Origin: Gordonia soli NBRC 108243
GTDB lineage: Bacteria; Actinomycetota; Actinomycetes; Mycobacteriales; Mycobacteriaceae
Reading direction: 5' to 3'
Length of the DNA: 64,000 nucleotides
NCBI RefSeq assembly: GCF_000334455.1
Contig: NZ_BANX01000026.1
Coordinates: forward strand, 100,672-164,671
Below are positions 40,195-48,473 of the stretch, piece after piece. Both the position numbers and the translations under genes were made by a program. The notes under the pieces are model-generated. The model was not told where the DNA came from. It made no database searches and was given only the letters and a program-made list of their open reading frames with translations. Each line of letters opens with the position of its first letter. The stretch's first letter is position 1.

Positions 40195-41403
40195 TCAGGG
40201 TTCCTGCCGGGACTCGATCGCCCGGCGGGTGACCGCGTGGAGTTCGGCGACCGCGGGCTCCGGAGGATGCAGCACTCCGCGATCGGTCATCGTGGTCACG
40301 ATGTCGCGGACCCGACCGTAATAGGTGGCCTGCTCGGCGGGTGCCGTGCTGCTCTGTGCGTGGTTGTACAACTTGAGCGCGCGATCGAGATCGGCTTGGT
40401 CCGACGCCTGGAAATAGCTGGTCTTGATCTGTTTGCCGTTGGTCTCGCACGCGATCCAGCGGCGCCGCAACACCGCGACCGCCTGCTGGTAGGCGTCGGC
40501 GCGGGCACGCGATCCCGGATACCGGTCGGTGCGGAGTGCGGTCGCCTCGTCCAAGGCCAGCTGGAACTCCTGCACCGGCTCCAGCGTCACGTCCGTGACC
40601 GCAGGGAACCGCAACAGCAGATCCGGGGCCAGTTCGTACGCACCGTAGTCGCGCAGGATCTCGTCGTGGCGACGCGTCGCCTCCTCCCACAGACGTTCGG
40701 CCGCCTCGTCACTCCCGGCGTCCACGATGCGTGGTCCGGACGGCGGTACCGGGCGCTCCTCATCCGTGCGAATCGACTCCGCGCTGGGCCCCGTCTGCGT
40801 GGGCCTCGTCTGCGTGGGATCCCCCTGCCTGGGATCGGGCCGGGTCGGATCGGGCTTCGCCTCGGGTGCGACCGATCGGAGTCGGTCGACGACCTCGGCC
40901 GCAGCCGGGTCGCTGTGCACGACCCCGACGCGCCAGGTCTCCGCCGGCACCGCTTCTACACCGTGATCGTCGACCTGTGGTCGGAACCCGAGAACGAGAA
41001 ATCGCTGTCCGGTGATCCGGAGGTCGTGGTCGGCGGCACCACGCATCGGATCGGTCTCCTTCGCGGGTCCCCGCAACGACACCGACTCCAGCAGCGCGAG
41101 CGGCCGACTGACGATCCCGTTCCGCTCGTTGCCGAGATAGACCGTGTCGGAGTCGACGGTCAGCACGACGGCGCCTCGCCGACCGAGTCGCCCGAAGGCC
41201 GCGAAACCGAGACACGCAGCGACGCCGGCAAAGGCCACCGCGGCGCTCAGTCGTCCCGACCCGGTCGTCGCGTTCAGCACGACGAGGGCGACCAGGCCGA
41301 TCGCCATCGACCACCAAGCGGCGTTGGCGGCGAGGTGGTGTCGGGGACCCAAGTATTCGGTCCTCGTGGTCACAGCGACCGGTGACGTCCCGACTCGACT
41401 CAA
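40195..41403 (-). CDS. Membrane protein with long cytoplasmic helical domain, unknown function
   Basis: A 402-aa protein. Two hydrophobic segments near the N-terminus (SMAIGLVALVVLNAT and AAVAFAGVAACLGFAAF) are followed by a PH-like or beta-rich region (AVVLTVDSDTVYLGNERNGI), a Pro/Thr/Gln-rich linker with TQTRPTQTG, and a C-terminal helical domain. I do not recognise a family. I use the TTG at 41401-41403 because of the GAGAGGCGG before it; a GTG at 41371-41373, ten codons later, is a real alternative and would remove a leading tail. It diverges from ppk2 across about 250 bp. Confidence 0.65.
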   Translation of the reverse strand: MSRVGTSPVAVTTRTEYLGPRHHLAANAAWWSMAIGLVALVVLNATTGSGRLSAAVAFAGVAACLGFAAFGRLGRRGAVVLTVDSDTVYLGNERNGIVSRPLALLESVSLRGPAKETDPMRGAADHDLRITGQRFLVLGFRPQVDDHGVEAVPAETWRVGVVHSDPAAAEVVDRLRSVAPEAKPDPTRPDPRQGDPTQTRPTQTGPSAESIRTDEERPVPPSGPRIVDAGSDEAAERLWEEATRRHDEILRDYGAYELAPDLLLRFPAVTDVTLEPVQEFQLALDEATALRTDRYPGSRARADAYQQAVAVLRRRWIACETNGKQIKTSYFQASDQADLDRALKLYNHAQSSTAPAEQATYYGRVRDIVTTMTDRGVLHPPEPAVAELHAVTRRAIESRQEP

Positions 41404-41646
41404 CGCCCGACCGCCTCTCGCCGACCGCCCGTACGTGGGCGGCGCTCCTGATCCGCTCGATCCGACCAGGTCACACCGGTCGTCATCTTCGGAGAGTGTA
41501 CGGGGCGCGGTCCGCGATCGCGCCCGGTCGCCGACGACGAGGCCACTGTGGCGAATCTGCTCGACGAAGCCGTGTGGCTGCCCGAGGGCCGGTTGCGCGG
41601 CGACTCGCGTCGAGCGCTTGAGCCGCGCCCGAGATGCGATCCGTCA

Positions 41647-41652
41647 TAGGCT
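41647..41652 (+). promoter_or_regulatory. -10 element giving a leaderless ppk2 mRNA
   Basis: TAGGCT lies seven bases before the ppk2 ATG at 41660, with no ribosome-binding site between, as for gnd. Confidence 0.4.
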
Positions 41653-41659
41653 GACGCGC

Positions 41660-42499
41660 ATGTCGAAGAACGCCAAGAACTCGGCGAAACGGGCGAAGCT
41701 GTCCAAGAAGGTCTACGAGGCCGAACTCTTCCGTCTGCAGACCGAGCTGGTCGATCTGCAGGAATGGGTGCGCGCGACCGGAACCCGGGTCGTGGTGATC
41801 TTCGAGGGACGAGACGCCGCCGGCAAGGGTGGCACCATCAAGCGGATCACCGAGTATCTCAGTCCCCGGATCGCACGCGTGGCTGCGCTGCCCGCGCCGA
41901 CCGATCGAGAGCGCGGCCAGTGGTACTACCAGCGCTACGTCGCGCACCTGCCCGCCCCCGGCGAGATCGTGCTGTTCGACCGGTCCTGGTACAACCGGGC
42001 CGGCGTCGAGAAGGTCATGGGCTTCTGCACCCCGGAGGAGCACAGCCGATTCCTGCGCCAGACCCCGATCTTCGAGCAGATGTTGATCGACGACGGGATC
42101 CTGCTCCGTAAGTACTGGTTCTCGGTCTCCGACGACGAACAGCTCAAGCGGTTCCGATCACGGATGAACGATCCTGTGCGCCAGTGGAAGCTGAGCCCGA
42201 TGGACCTCGAGTCGGTGTACCGGTGGGAGGACTACTCGCGTGCCAAGGACGAGATGATGGTGCACACCGACACTGCGCTCAGCCCCTGGTACGTCGTGGA
42301 GTCCGACGTCAAGAAGCATGCGCGACTGAACATGATCTCCCACCTCCTGTCGACGATCGACTATCACCAGGTGCCCCGGTCGAAGGTCACGCTGCCGAAG
42401 CGGCCGATCGAGAGCGGTAACTACCACCGACCCCCGCGGTCGCTGTCGAAGTACGTCCCCGATCACGTGGCTGATCTGGTGGGCGACGTCGAGGACTGA
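41660..42499 (+). CDS. ppk2: Polyphosphate kinase 2
   Basis: PPK2 uses polyphosphate to phosphorylate nucleoside diphosphates or monophosphates. The 279-aa protein is a single P-loop domain: Walker A IFEGRDAAGKGGTIKR (residues about 48-63), Walker B-like VLFDRSWYNRAGVEKVMGF and the lid RDRS-like FRSRMNDPVRQWKLS. One-domain proteins of this type are usually class I (NDP to NTP). The ATG at 41660 is preceded by TAGGCT and gives the expected basic N-terminus MSKNAKNSAKRAKLSKK. It stands alone. Longer upstream extensions in this frame are not supported. Confidence 0.93.
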   Translation: MSKNAKNSAKRAKLSKKVYEAELFRLQTELVDLQEWVRATGTRVVVIFEGRDAAGKGGTIKRITEYLSPRIARVAALPAPTDRERGQWYYQRYVAHLPAPGEIVLFDRSWYNRAGVEKVMGFCTPEEHSRFLRQTPIFEQMLIDDGILLRKYWFSVSDDEQLKRFRSRMNDPVRQWKLSPMDLESVYRWEDYSRAKDEMMVHTDTALSPWYVVESDVKKHARLNMISHLLSTIDYHQVPRSKVTLPKRPIESGNYHRPPRSLSKYVPDHVADLVGDVED

Positions 42500-42613
42500 C
42501 GGCGCCGGGCTGCTCGTCCGCCGACGTCACATGGTCGCGGCGCGGCCTGACATCGACGCGGCGCGGCCTGATCGGTTCGATGCCGGGCGGGTCAGCCCGT
42601 GAGCGGTGTCGAC

Positions 42614-42619
42614 TAGCCT
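42614..42619 (+). promoter_or_regulatory. -10 element giving a leaderless mRNA for the pyruvyl-transferase-like gene
   Basis: TAGCCT lies six bases before the GTG at 42626, with no ribosome-binding site between. Confidence 0.35.
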
Positions 42620-42625
42620 TGTGCG

Positions 42626-43957
42626 GTGAGCAGCAGGTGGTCCCCACGCACGATGTCGCGTCGGGTGCACGAACGACTGGATCGATCGGAGATCATCTAC
42701 CTCGTCGCACCGTCGGGACATCCCAACTACGGCGACGAGGTGATCGCACGGGCCTGGCTGCGGCACCTGGCCCGGGCCCGCCCGCATGCGACCGTGGTGC
42801 TGGATTGTCACAGTCCCGGCCAGGCGGCACTGTTGCTGCGGTCGACGCATCCCCGCCTCGTGGTCACCGACACCCTGTGGCAGTTGTCGATATTCGCCGA
42901 CGAGGCCGATCCACCCCCCGACCCTGCCATCCCGCCGTGGGAGTGGGTGTCTCAAGCGGCCACCCGCCTCGGTATCGCGCCCCGGTTGTCCGAGGGCGTC
43001 GGCATGCTCGCGGAGGCGAGCAGCCTGCATCTGCTCGGCGGCGGATACCTCAATCGGCTGTGGCCGCATCACGTCTCGTTGGCGACCGCGGTCGCCGCCG
43101 TGTCCAAGGCCACCGGAGCCCCCGCCCACGCGACCGGCCAGGGACTCCTGCCGGTCTTCGACCGGCCTCGCTTCGACGCTTTCCTCACCGCAGCCGACGA
43201 GTTCGCGGTGTTCGACGTCCGCGACTCCGGCTCACGCGATGCGATCGCCGATGTGTCGGGTCTTCGGGACAGCGGTGACGATGCATGGCTGGCGGTCGGG
43301 ATCGGCGACGGCGGCCCGATCGCAACGCCCGACACCCCGGTGCAGACCGACTCCGAGACGGTCATCCTCTGTGTCCAATCCGATCTCACCGAGTCCTTCA
43401 CGGTCGGCGGCACCACGGGGCCCGACGCCCTCGCGCTGCGTGTGCGAGAACTGCTCGACCATTGGGAGGTCCCCGGGACCGCGGTGGCGGTGGTCGAGGG
43501 CATCCCCGGTGAAGACGCTCGAGTCCCCGGGCTGCTCGCCGACCGTCTCGAAGGGTCGACGTTCTTGTCGTTCCACGATGTCTGGCGCAAGGGCCTTCCG
43601 GCGGGCAACGGATCCACGTGGATCAGCTCGCGGTTCCACCCCCATCTGATCGCGGCAGCAGCCGGGGACTCGGGCGTGGCCCTCGTCGCCAGCACCGACT
43701 ACTACGCGACCAAGCACCGGTCACTGGTCGAGGCGGGTTCGGCCTGGTCGGTACTCGGTGCAGACGGTGCACTTCCCAGCCGGCCCGATGCCGGCGGATT
43801 CGCGCCAGCCGATCGAGCTCGCGCCATCGCCGCGAAACATGTTGTCGCAGAGGAGTTGTATCCGACGCGGACGCCGAGGCAGGCCATCGTGGACCGTGCG
43901 GCCGCACATGCGATCGATCGGGAGGCGGCGGCCCTGCGGCCCGGGACCGTAGACTGA
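42626..43957 (+). CDS. Polysaccharide pyruvyl transferase family protein
   Basis: A 443-aa protein resembling the PS_pyruv_trans (CsaB/WcaK) family: the N-terminal GHPNYGDEVIARAWLRHLA is the family's nucleotide-like G-N-x-GD-E segment, SSLHLLGGGYLNRLW the conserved GGGxL loop, and TWISSRFHPHLIAAAAG the C-terminal SRFH motif. Such enzymes add pyruvate ketals to cell-wall glycans from phosphoenolpyruvate. The GTG at 42626 is preceded by TAGCCT and appears leaderless. No glycosyltransferase is adjacent, so the acceptor glycan is unknown. The DUF503 gene follows eight bases downstream. Confidence 0.78.
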   Translation: MSSRWSPRTMSRRVHERLDRSEIIYLVAPSGHPNYGDEVIARAWLRHLARARPHATVVLDCHSPGQAALLLRSTHPRLVVTDTLWQLSIFADEADPPPDPAIPPWEWVSQAATRLGIAPRLSEGVGMLAEASSLHLLGGGYLNRLWPHHVSLATAVAAVSKATGAPAHATGQGLLPVFDRPRFDAFLTAADEFAVFDVRDSGSRDAIADVSGLRDSGDDAWLAVGIGDGGPIATPDTPVQTDSETVILCVQSDLTESFTVGGTTGPDALALRVRELLDHWEVPGTAVAVVEGIPGEDARVPGLLADRLEGSTFLSFHDVWRKGLPAGNGSTWISSRFHPHLIAAAAGDSGVALVASTDYYATKHRSLVEAGSAWSVLGADGALPSRPDAGGFAPADRARAIAAKHVVAEELYPTRTPRQAIVDRAAAHAIDREAAALRPGTVD

Positions 43958-43965
43958 GCACCCTC

Positions 43966-44262
43966 ATGTGGATCGGTTTCGCAGACTTCGACTTCCTGCT
44001 CGGTGACGTCTCCTCGCTCAAGGAGAAACGGTCGGTCGTCCGTCCCATCGTCGCCGACATCCGCAAGCGGTTCGCGGTGTCGGTCGCCGAGGTCGGTCAT
44101 CTGGACAAACACCGTCGCGCCGAAATCGGCGTCTCGGTGGTCGCAGCCGATCGCGCACACGTCGACGAAGTGCTGTCGGGTATCGAGCGCGCGGCCGCCG
44201 GCCGGCCAGAGGTCGAGTTGCTCTCGGTCCGACAGCGGATCATCGAGGCCGACGACATCTGA
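43966..44262 (+). CDS. DUF503 / YlxP-family protein
   Basis: A 98-aa protein of the DUF503 family, known as YlxP or P15A and often near ribosome-maturation genes. It has the family core DFLLGDVSSLKEKRSVVRPIVADIRKRFAVSVAEVGHLDKHRRAEIGVSVVA, visible as LKEKRSVVRPI, RFAVSVAEVG and RRAEIGVSVV. The ATG at 43966 is preceded by TAGACT (43950-43955) and lies eight bases after the pyruvyl-transferase-like gene, so it could be co-transcribed or have its own start. The function of the family is not established. Confidence 0.85.
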   Translation: MWIGFADFDFLLGDVSSLKEKRSVVRPIVADIRKRFAVSVAEVGHLDKHRRAEIGVSVVAADRAHVDEVLSGIERAAAGRPEVELLSVRQRIIEADDI

Positions 44263-44271
44263 CCCGCGAAC

Positions 44272-44856
44272 TCAGGGGCGTCGGTCGATGATTCCGGCCG
44301 CGCTGGCCGCGGCCCGATACGCCTGTGCCAGTGACTCCACGGTCTCGTGCGCGTTGAGTCCGCTCGGGTTGGGGACCACCCACACCTGGGCGCCGTCCCA
44401 CTCGTCGGGCTGACGCCCGAGCACCGCTCGTCGATTCGCGAACGCGGTGCGATACGCGGTGATCCCGGCGACCGCCACAACCCGAGGCGCCACGCGGCGC
44501 ACGGTGCGACGCAGCTGCCGGCCGCCGTCGACCAACTCGGTCGGGTCGAGTTCAGCAGCAGTCGCGGTCGCGCGCGACACCACGTTGGTGATCCCCACCC
44601 CGGCATCGAACAGCGCTGCGTTATCGGCATCGCTCATGCCTTCGGAGGCGTCGATCAGGTGGTCGGTGATGCCGGCGCGGAACAGAGCCGGGTAGAAACG
44701 ATTGCCGCGCCGGGCGAAGTGGGCGCCCACCGCAGCCGTCCACAGGCCCGGGTTGATGCCGACGAACAGCAGTCGGCATCGCGGACCGATGAGGTCGGGA
44801 ACCTCGCTGCCGCGGAACGACTCGAGTTCGGCGCGTGTGAAGCCCATGTCGGCCAT
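44272..44856 (-). CDS. mug: G/U mismatch-specific uracil-DNA glycosylase (Mug/TDG type)
   Basis: A 194-aa base-excision-repair enzyme that removes uracil or thymine from G mismatches. The catalytic-region motif is LLFVGINPGLWTAA (Asn in GINPG), and the second family motif VVPNPSGLNAHE near the C-terminus is the DNA-penetrating loop. The first 15 residues are variable. The ATG at 44854-44856 has GAGGG upstream. It is convergent with DUF503, with a 9-bp gap. The closeness to the mutation-avoidance and nucleotide genes is not conserved as far as I know. Confidence 0.9.
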   Translation of the reverse strand: MADMGFTRAELESFRGSEVPDLIGPRCRLLFVGINPGLWTAAVGAHFARRGNRFYPALFRAGITDHLIDASEGMSDADNAALFDAGVGITNVVSRATATAAELDPTELVDGGRQLRRTVRRVAPRVVAVAGITAYRTAFANRRAVLGRQPDEWDGAQVWVVPNPSGLNAHETVESLAQAYRAAASAAGIIDRRP

Positions 44857-44901
44857 TCAACCCTCGACCCGACCCTGGCGCACCGGTACGGAGGTGTGGC
44901 G

Positions 44902-45267
44902 TCAGCCGAAGAACTCGGCCTCAACCTGTGCCTCGGACACGCAGAACTGATTTCCGTCGGGATCGGCGAGCGTCACCCACCGGAACCCCTCCATCGCATG
45001 CTCGTCGACGACCGTCGCGCCCACCGAGGTCAACCGAGCCACCTCGGCGGTCAGGTCCGGTGCGGTCAGATCGAGATGGATGCGGTTCTTGCCCGCCGTC
45101 GGTTCGGCGACCTGCTGGAAGGCGAGGCGGGGCGAATCGGCCACGACCACGACGCAGAATCCGCCGTCGTCGTGGACGACGCTGCCGCCGGTCTGCTCGG
45201 CCCACCACCGTCCCAGTGTCGAGGAGTCGGCCGTGTCGACCGTGATCATCACAGGTGAGATCGTCAT
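44902..45267 (-). CDS. VOC-family protein (glyoxalase/bleomycin-resistance-like)
   Basis: A 121-aa single-module pair of beta-alpha-beta-beta-beta units of the vicinal-oxygen-chelate superfamily. The N-terminal SPVMITVDTADSSTLGRWWAEQ, the middle HLDLTAPDLTAEVARL and the final WVTLADPDGNQFCVSEA are typical of the Glyoxalase_6 subgroup. The metal-binding His/Glu set is incomplete (one His at the second site), so it may be a binding protein, not an enzyme. ATG at 45265-45267. It diverges from the histidine phosphatase across 54 bp. Confidence 0.85.
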   Translation of the reverse strand: MTISPVMITVDTADSSTLGRWWAEQTGGSVVHDDGGFCVVVVADSPRLAFQQVAEPTAGKNRIHLDLTAPDLTAEVARLTSVGATVVDEHAMEGFRWVTLADPDGNQFCVSEAQVEAEFFG

Positions 45268-45321
45268 GACACAGACGGTATCGATGACCACCGACGCAAC
45301 CGGGGTGATTACCGTGATCGC

Positions 45322-45930
45322 ATGCGGCTCTTCCTGGTGCGCCACGCGCAGATCCAACCCAACGTCGACCTGTTCCTCGAATCGACGGTGCCCGGCCCGG
45401 ACCTCACCGAGGAGGGCAGGCGCCAGGCGGATGCCGTCGTCGACGTCTTCGACGGTCGATCCATCGACGCCGTCTACGCGTCGTCGATGATCCGGACCCG
45501 TCAGACCGCCGAGCCCCTGGCCGCCGCCCGCGGACTCGACATCCATGTGCGCGACGGCCTCCGCGAGATCAACTCCGGCCACTACGAGGGCGTCTCGTAT
45601 CGCGCGGACATCGAGGGATTCATCTCGACGATCCGGTCGTGGGCCGAGCGCGACCTCGACGTCCGGATGCCGGGCGGCGAGACCGGGGCGAAGACCATCG
45701 ACCGTTTCACCGCGGTCGTCGACGAGGCGGCCACCGGGGCGCAGGATGTCGTCCTCGTCAGCCACGGCGCCATCATCGCGGTGTGGTGTTGTGTCGTGGC
45801 CCAGAACGTCAGCACGGCATCACTGTCGGAACACCTGGCCATCCCCAACACCGGCGTCGTGAGCCTGTGCGGCGACCCGACCGACGGTTGGCGGGTCGAG
45901 AACTGGGCCGGTCAGGCAGTCGACTCGTGA
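45322..45930 (+). CDS. Histidine-phosphatase superfamily protein (phosphoglycerate-mutase-like)
   Basis: A 202-aa protein with the catalytic RHA motif at the N-terminus (LFLVRHAQIQPN; His about 8), the second arginine in SSMIRTRQTAEPLAAA and the general-acid His in VVLVSHGAIIAVW. The length fits the small branch-1 phosphatases. Preceded by TACCGT six bases before the ATG at 45322, it looks leaderless. It shares a short divergent promoter region with the VOC gene. The substrate could be a sugar phosphate, 3-phosphoglycerate-like metabolite or a nucleotide; none is indicated. Confidence 0.87.
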   Translation: MRLFLVRHAQIQPNVDLFLESTVPGPDLTEEGRRQADAVVDVFDGRSIDAVYASSMIRTRQTAEPLAAARGLDIHVRDGLREINSGHYEGVSYRADIEGFISTIRSWAERDLDVRMPGGETGAKTIDRFTAVVDEAATGAQDVVLVSHGAIIAVWCCVVAQNVSTASLSEHLAIPNTGVVSLCGDPTDGWRVENWAGQAVDS

Positions 45931-46113
45931 CCGGACAGGGCTCCTGACCGGCCAGGCTCCTGACTGTCGGGCTCCGCGCACCACGAGGGCCAGACCTCTC
46001 GTCGCCGCGATCATGCAAGTCTGCTCCAAGTCACCCCCAAGCGTCCGGGGAGATGGTTCTCTCGAACCGACCACAGTCGGCACCATCTGCCGACCACACG
46101 CGAGGACCAGACC

Positions 46114-47562
46114 ATGACCGTGAATTCCCCGCTCGACGACCACCCCACCGTCTCCTCCCCCGTACCGACATCCGGGTCAGGTCTTCCGGAACACGCTGAG
46201 CTGACCGAACTGCACGAGCGGATCGAAGGACACGTGGTCTCACCCACCGACGACCGCTACGCTGCGGCGCGCTCAGGGTTCAACGTGCTCGCGGATCAGC
46301 GGCCGGCCGCGATCGTGCTCCCCACCAATCGCTTCGACGTGGTGGAGGCGGTGCGCTTCGCTGCCGAGCAGGGGCTGCGAGTCACTGTGCAGGCGACCGG
46401 GCACGGGTCCGGTACATGCACCGCCGACACCCTCATGATCAACACGTCCACCCTGACCGGAGTGTCGGTCGACCCGGTGGAACGCACCGCGGTTGTCGCG
46501 GCCGGCACCACGTGGGGGCCCGTACTGGCGGCTGCCGCCGCGCACGGGTTGGCTCCGCTGGTCGGTTCGAGCTCCGGGGTCGGGGCAGTCGGGTACACCC
46601 TCGGGGGCGGCTTCGGTTGGCTGGGACGCAGGTTCGGGTTGTCCTCGGACGCTGTGCGCTCGTTCGACGTGGTCACCCCGGACGGGAACACGTTGCGTGT
46701 GAGCACGACGAGCTATCCCGACATCTTCTGGACTCTGCGCGGTGCCGGCGCAGGCAGCATCGCCGTCGTCACGGCGATGGAGATCGAGCTGTTCCCCGTC
46801 ACCACCGTCTACGCGGGCAACCTCTTCTACCCCGCTGCCGACGCGGGCGACATCCTCCGACGGTTTCGGGACTGGGCGCCCGAGCAGTCCGAGGAACTCA
46901 CCTCGGCGGTGACCCTGATCAATTTCCCGCCGCTCGAGACTGTCCCGGAACCGTTCCGCGGCAAGAGTTTCGCAGTGGTACGCGGTTGCTGGTCCGGTGA
47001 CCTGGACACGGGGCGATCGGTGATCGACGAGTGGCGGGGCTGGCGCCCACCGGTCATCGACATGTGGTGCGACCTGCCGTTCGCCGCCGTCGACGCGATC
47101 AGCATGGACCCCACCGAGCCGGTCCCGGCGATGACCACCACCGAGTGGTTCGACACGATCTCGGACGAGGCAATCGACATCCTGACCGCGCGGGTGCAGC
47201 CGAGCACACCGGATGCGTCGCCGGTCACCATCGGCGAGGTCCGCCACGCCGGGGGTGCCGTCGCACGTCTGGCCGACGACGCCGTCGACGGGCGCGGACG
47301 ATCCGGTCGATTCCTGCTGTCGTTGGTCGCCATGGTCGGTGACCCACGATCGGCTCCGGTGGTCGAATCGTGGCTCCAGGACACCCGCGACCAACTCCGT
47401 CCACACGTCACCGGCGCGACCTTCCTCAACTTCACCGATGGCGCCGAACGGACCGCTCGGTCGTCGAGCTCCTTCGCCGACGAACCGCTGCGGCGTGCGG
47501 CCGCGGTCAAAGCCGCGCTCGATCCCGACGATCGGTTCTGTCACGGCATCATCCTGCGGTGA
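46114..47562 (+). CDS. FAD-linked oxidoreductase, berberine-bridge-enzyme-like
   Basis: A 482-aa flavoprotein of the PCMH/BBE group. The N-terminal FAD-binding domain has TNRFDVVEAVRFAAE, VQATGHGSGTCTADTLMI with the His that usually carries the covalent 8-alpha link, and GSSSGVGAVGYTLGGGFGWLGR. The C-terminal BBE motif is weak (PDDRFCHGIIL). The first 30 residues before ELTELHER are a disordered tail and show no twin-arginine signal, so it is probably cytosolic. The ATG at 46114 has GAGGA upstream. It oxidises an unknown alcohol, sugar or alkaloid-like compound; the SRPBCC gene follows 70 bp later. Confidence 0.85.
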   Translation: MTVNSPLDDHPTVSSPVPTSGSGLPEHAELTELHERIEGHVVSPTDDRYAAARSGFNVLADQRPAAIVLPTNRFDVVEAVRFAAEQGLRVTVQATGHGSGTCTADTLMINTSTLTGVSVDPVERTAVVAAGTTWGPVLAAAAAHGLAPLVGSSSGVGAVGYTLGGGFGWLGRRFGLSSDAVRSFDVVTPDGNTLRVSTTSYPDIFWTLRGAGAGSIAVVTAMEIELFPVTTVYAGNLFYPAADAGDILRRFRDWAPEQSEELTSAVTLINFPPLETVPEPFRGKSFAVVRGCWSGDLDTGRSVIDEWRGWRPPVIDMWCDLPFAAVDAISMDPTEPVPAMTTTEWFDTISDEAIDILTARVQPSTPDASPVTIGEVRHAGGAVARLADDAVDGRGRSGRFLLSLVAMVGDPRSAPVVESWLQDTRDQLRPHVTGATFLNFTDGAERTARSSSSFADEPLRRAAAVKAALDPDDRFCHGIILR

Positions 47563-47620
47563 CCGTCGACTGCGGTCGGTCTGTGTCGCTCGGCGACCGC
47601 GGGCGGTCGGTGGACGGACG

Positions 47621-47626
47621 TAGGCT
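47621..47626 (+). promoter_or_regulatory. -10 element giving a leaderless mRNA for the SRPBCC gene
   Basis: TAGGCT lies six bases before the ATG at 47633, with no ribosome-binding site between. Confidence 0.4.
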
Positions 47627-47632
47627 TCGACC

Positions 47633-48046
47633 ATGACGGAGATGAACAGCAGACATCTGTCCGTGGTGATCGACGCACCCGCCGACACCGTCTACCGATT
47701 CGCCGCCGAACCCGACAATCTGCCTCGATGGGCCGCAGGTCTGGCCTCCGGGGTGAGTCGACGAGGGGACCTCCTGGTGGTCGACTCCCCGATGGGTGAG
47801 GTCGCCGTGCGGTTCGCGCCGACCAACGACTACGGGATCCTCGACCACGACGTCACCCTGCCCAGCGGCGAGGTGGTGGCCAATCCGCTACGGATTCTCC
47901 CCCACCCTGACGGCGCCGAGGCGATCTTCACCGTGCGCCAACGCGACATGTCCGACGACGACTTCGCAGCGGATTGTGCTGCGGTGCGACGAGATCTGGA
48001 ATCGCTGCGCAGCGCAGTGGAATCCACTGCGACGACCACGCCGTGA
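47633..48046 (+). CDS. SRPBCC-fold (polyketide cyclase/START-like) protein
   Basis: A 137-aa small ligand-binding fold: the start LSVVIDAPADTVYRFAAEPDNLPRWAAGL is the typical N-terminal strand and helices with the WA motif, and the C-terminal long helix AADCAAVRRDLESLRSAVES closes the pocket. These proteins bind hydrophobic ligands; no catalytic residue is assigned. The stop (TGA 48044-48046) overlaps the following GTG start in GTGA. The pair is therefore translationally coupled and may function together. Confidence 0.8.
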   Translation: MTEMNSRHLSVVIDAPADTVYRFAAEPDNLPRWAAGLASGVSRRGDLLVVDSPMGEVAVRFAPTNDYGILDHDVTLPSGEVVANPLRILPHPDGAEAIFTVRQRDMSDDDFAADCAAVRRDLESLRSAVESTATTTP

Positions 48047-48432
48047 CCGACCCGACGCTCGTCGTCGTCGATGCCGCGAACGTCGTCGGTTCCGTCCCCG
48101 ACGGGTGGTGGCGGGATCGCCGGGCCGCCACCGAACGCCTCCGCGACGCCCTCGCATCGACAGCCACGACGGGTGTGACCGTCGCCCCCGGACCGGTGGA
48201 GATCGTGCTGGTGGTGGAGGGGCGGGCTCGTGGGGTCGAGAGCTCGACAACAGTCCGGGTCATCGCGTCCCCGGGTTCGGGTGACGATCAGATCGTCGAG
48301 GTGGTCGGCAAACATCCGAATCGACGTCGGGTGGTGGTGACCGCCGACCGCGGTCTGCGCGAGCGCGTGCAGCGGTTGGGTGCCGAGGTCACCGGACCGT
48401 CTGCGGTGCCACGTCGGGTCGACCGCGACTGA
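48043..48432 (+). CDS. NYN/PIN-like domain protein
   Basis: A 129-aa protein starting at a GTG that overlaps the SRPBCC stop by four bases. Acidic residues at the start of a Rossmann-like fold (VVVDAANVVGSVPDGWW, Asp about 9 and Asn about 12) and the C-terminal VVTADRGLRERVQRLGAEVTGPSA resemble NYN or PIN-like ribonuclease domains, where Asp residues bind a metal. Length is near the minimum for a NYN domain. Nuclease activity is a guess from the fold, and the partner is not known. Confidence 0.7.
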   Translation: MTDPTLVVVDAANVVGSVPDGWWRDRRAATERLRDALASTATTGVTVAPGPVEIVLVVEGRARGVESSTTVRVIASPGSGDDQIVEVVGKHPNRRRVVVTADRGLRERVQRLGAEVTGPSAVPRRVDRD

Positions 48433-48439
48433 GCATCAC

Positions 48440-48473
48440 CTGAGGCCGGACCGATCCGCGGGAGCCGGCTCAG
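48440..48473. terminator. Stem-loop between the NYN-like and azoreductase genes
   Basis: CTGAGGCCGG and CCGGCTCAG pair over nine positions with one bulged G and a 15-base loop, in the gap between convergent genes. Confidence 0.45.

Noticed and set aside
46273..47688. 471-codon minus-strand frame over the BBE-like gene
   Set aside because: Antisense shadow; the plus-strand frame has FAD motifs.
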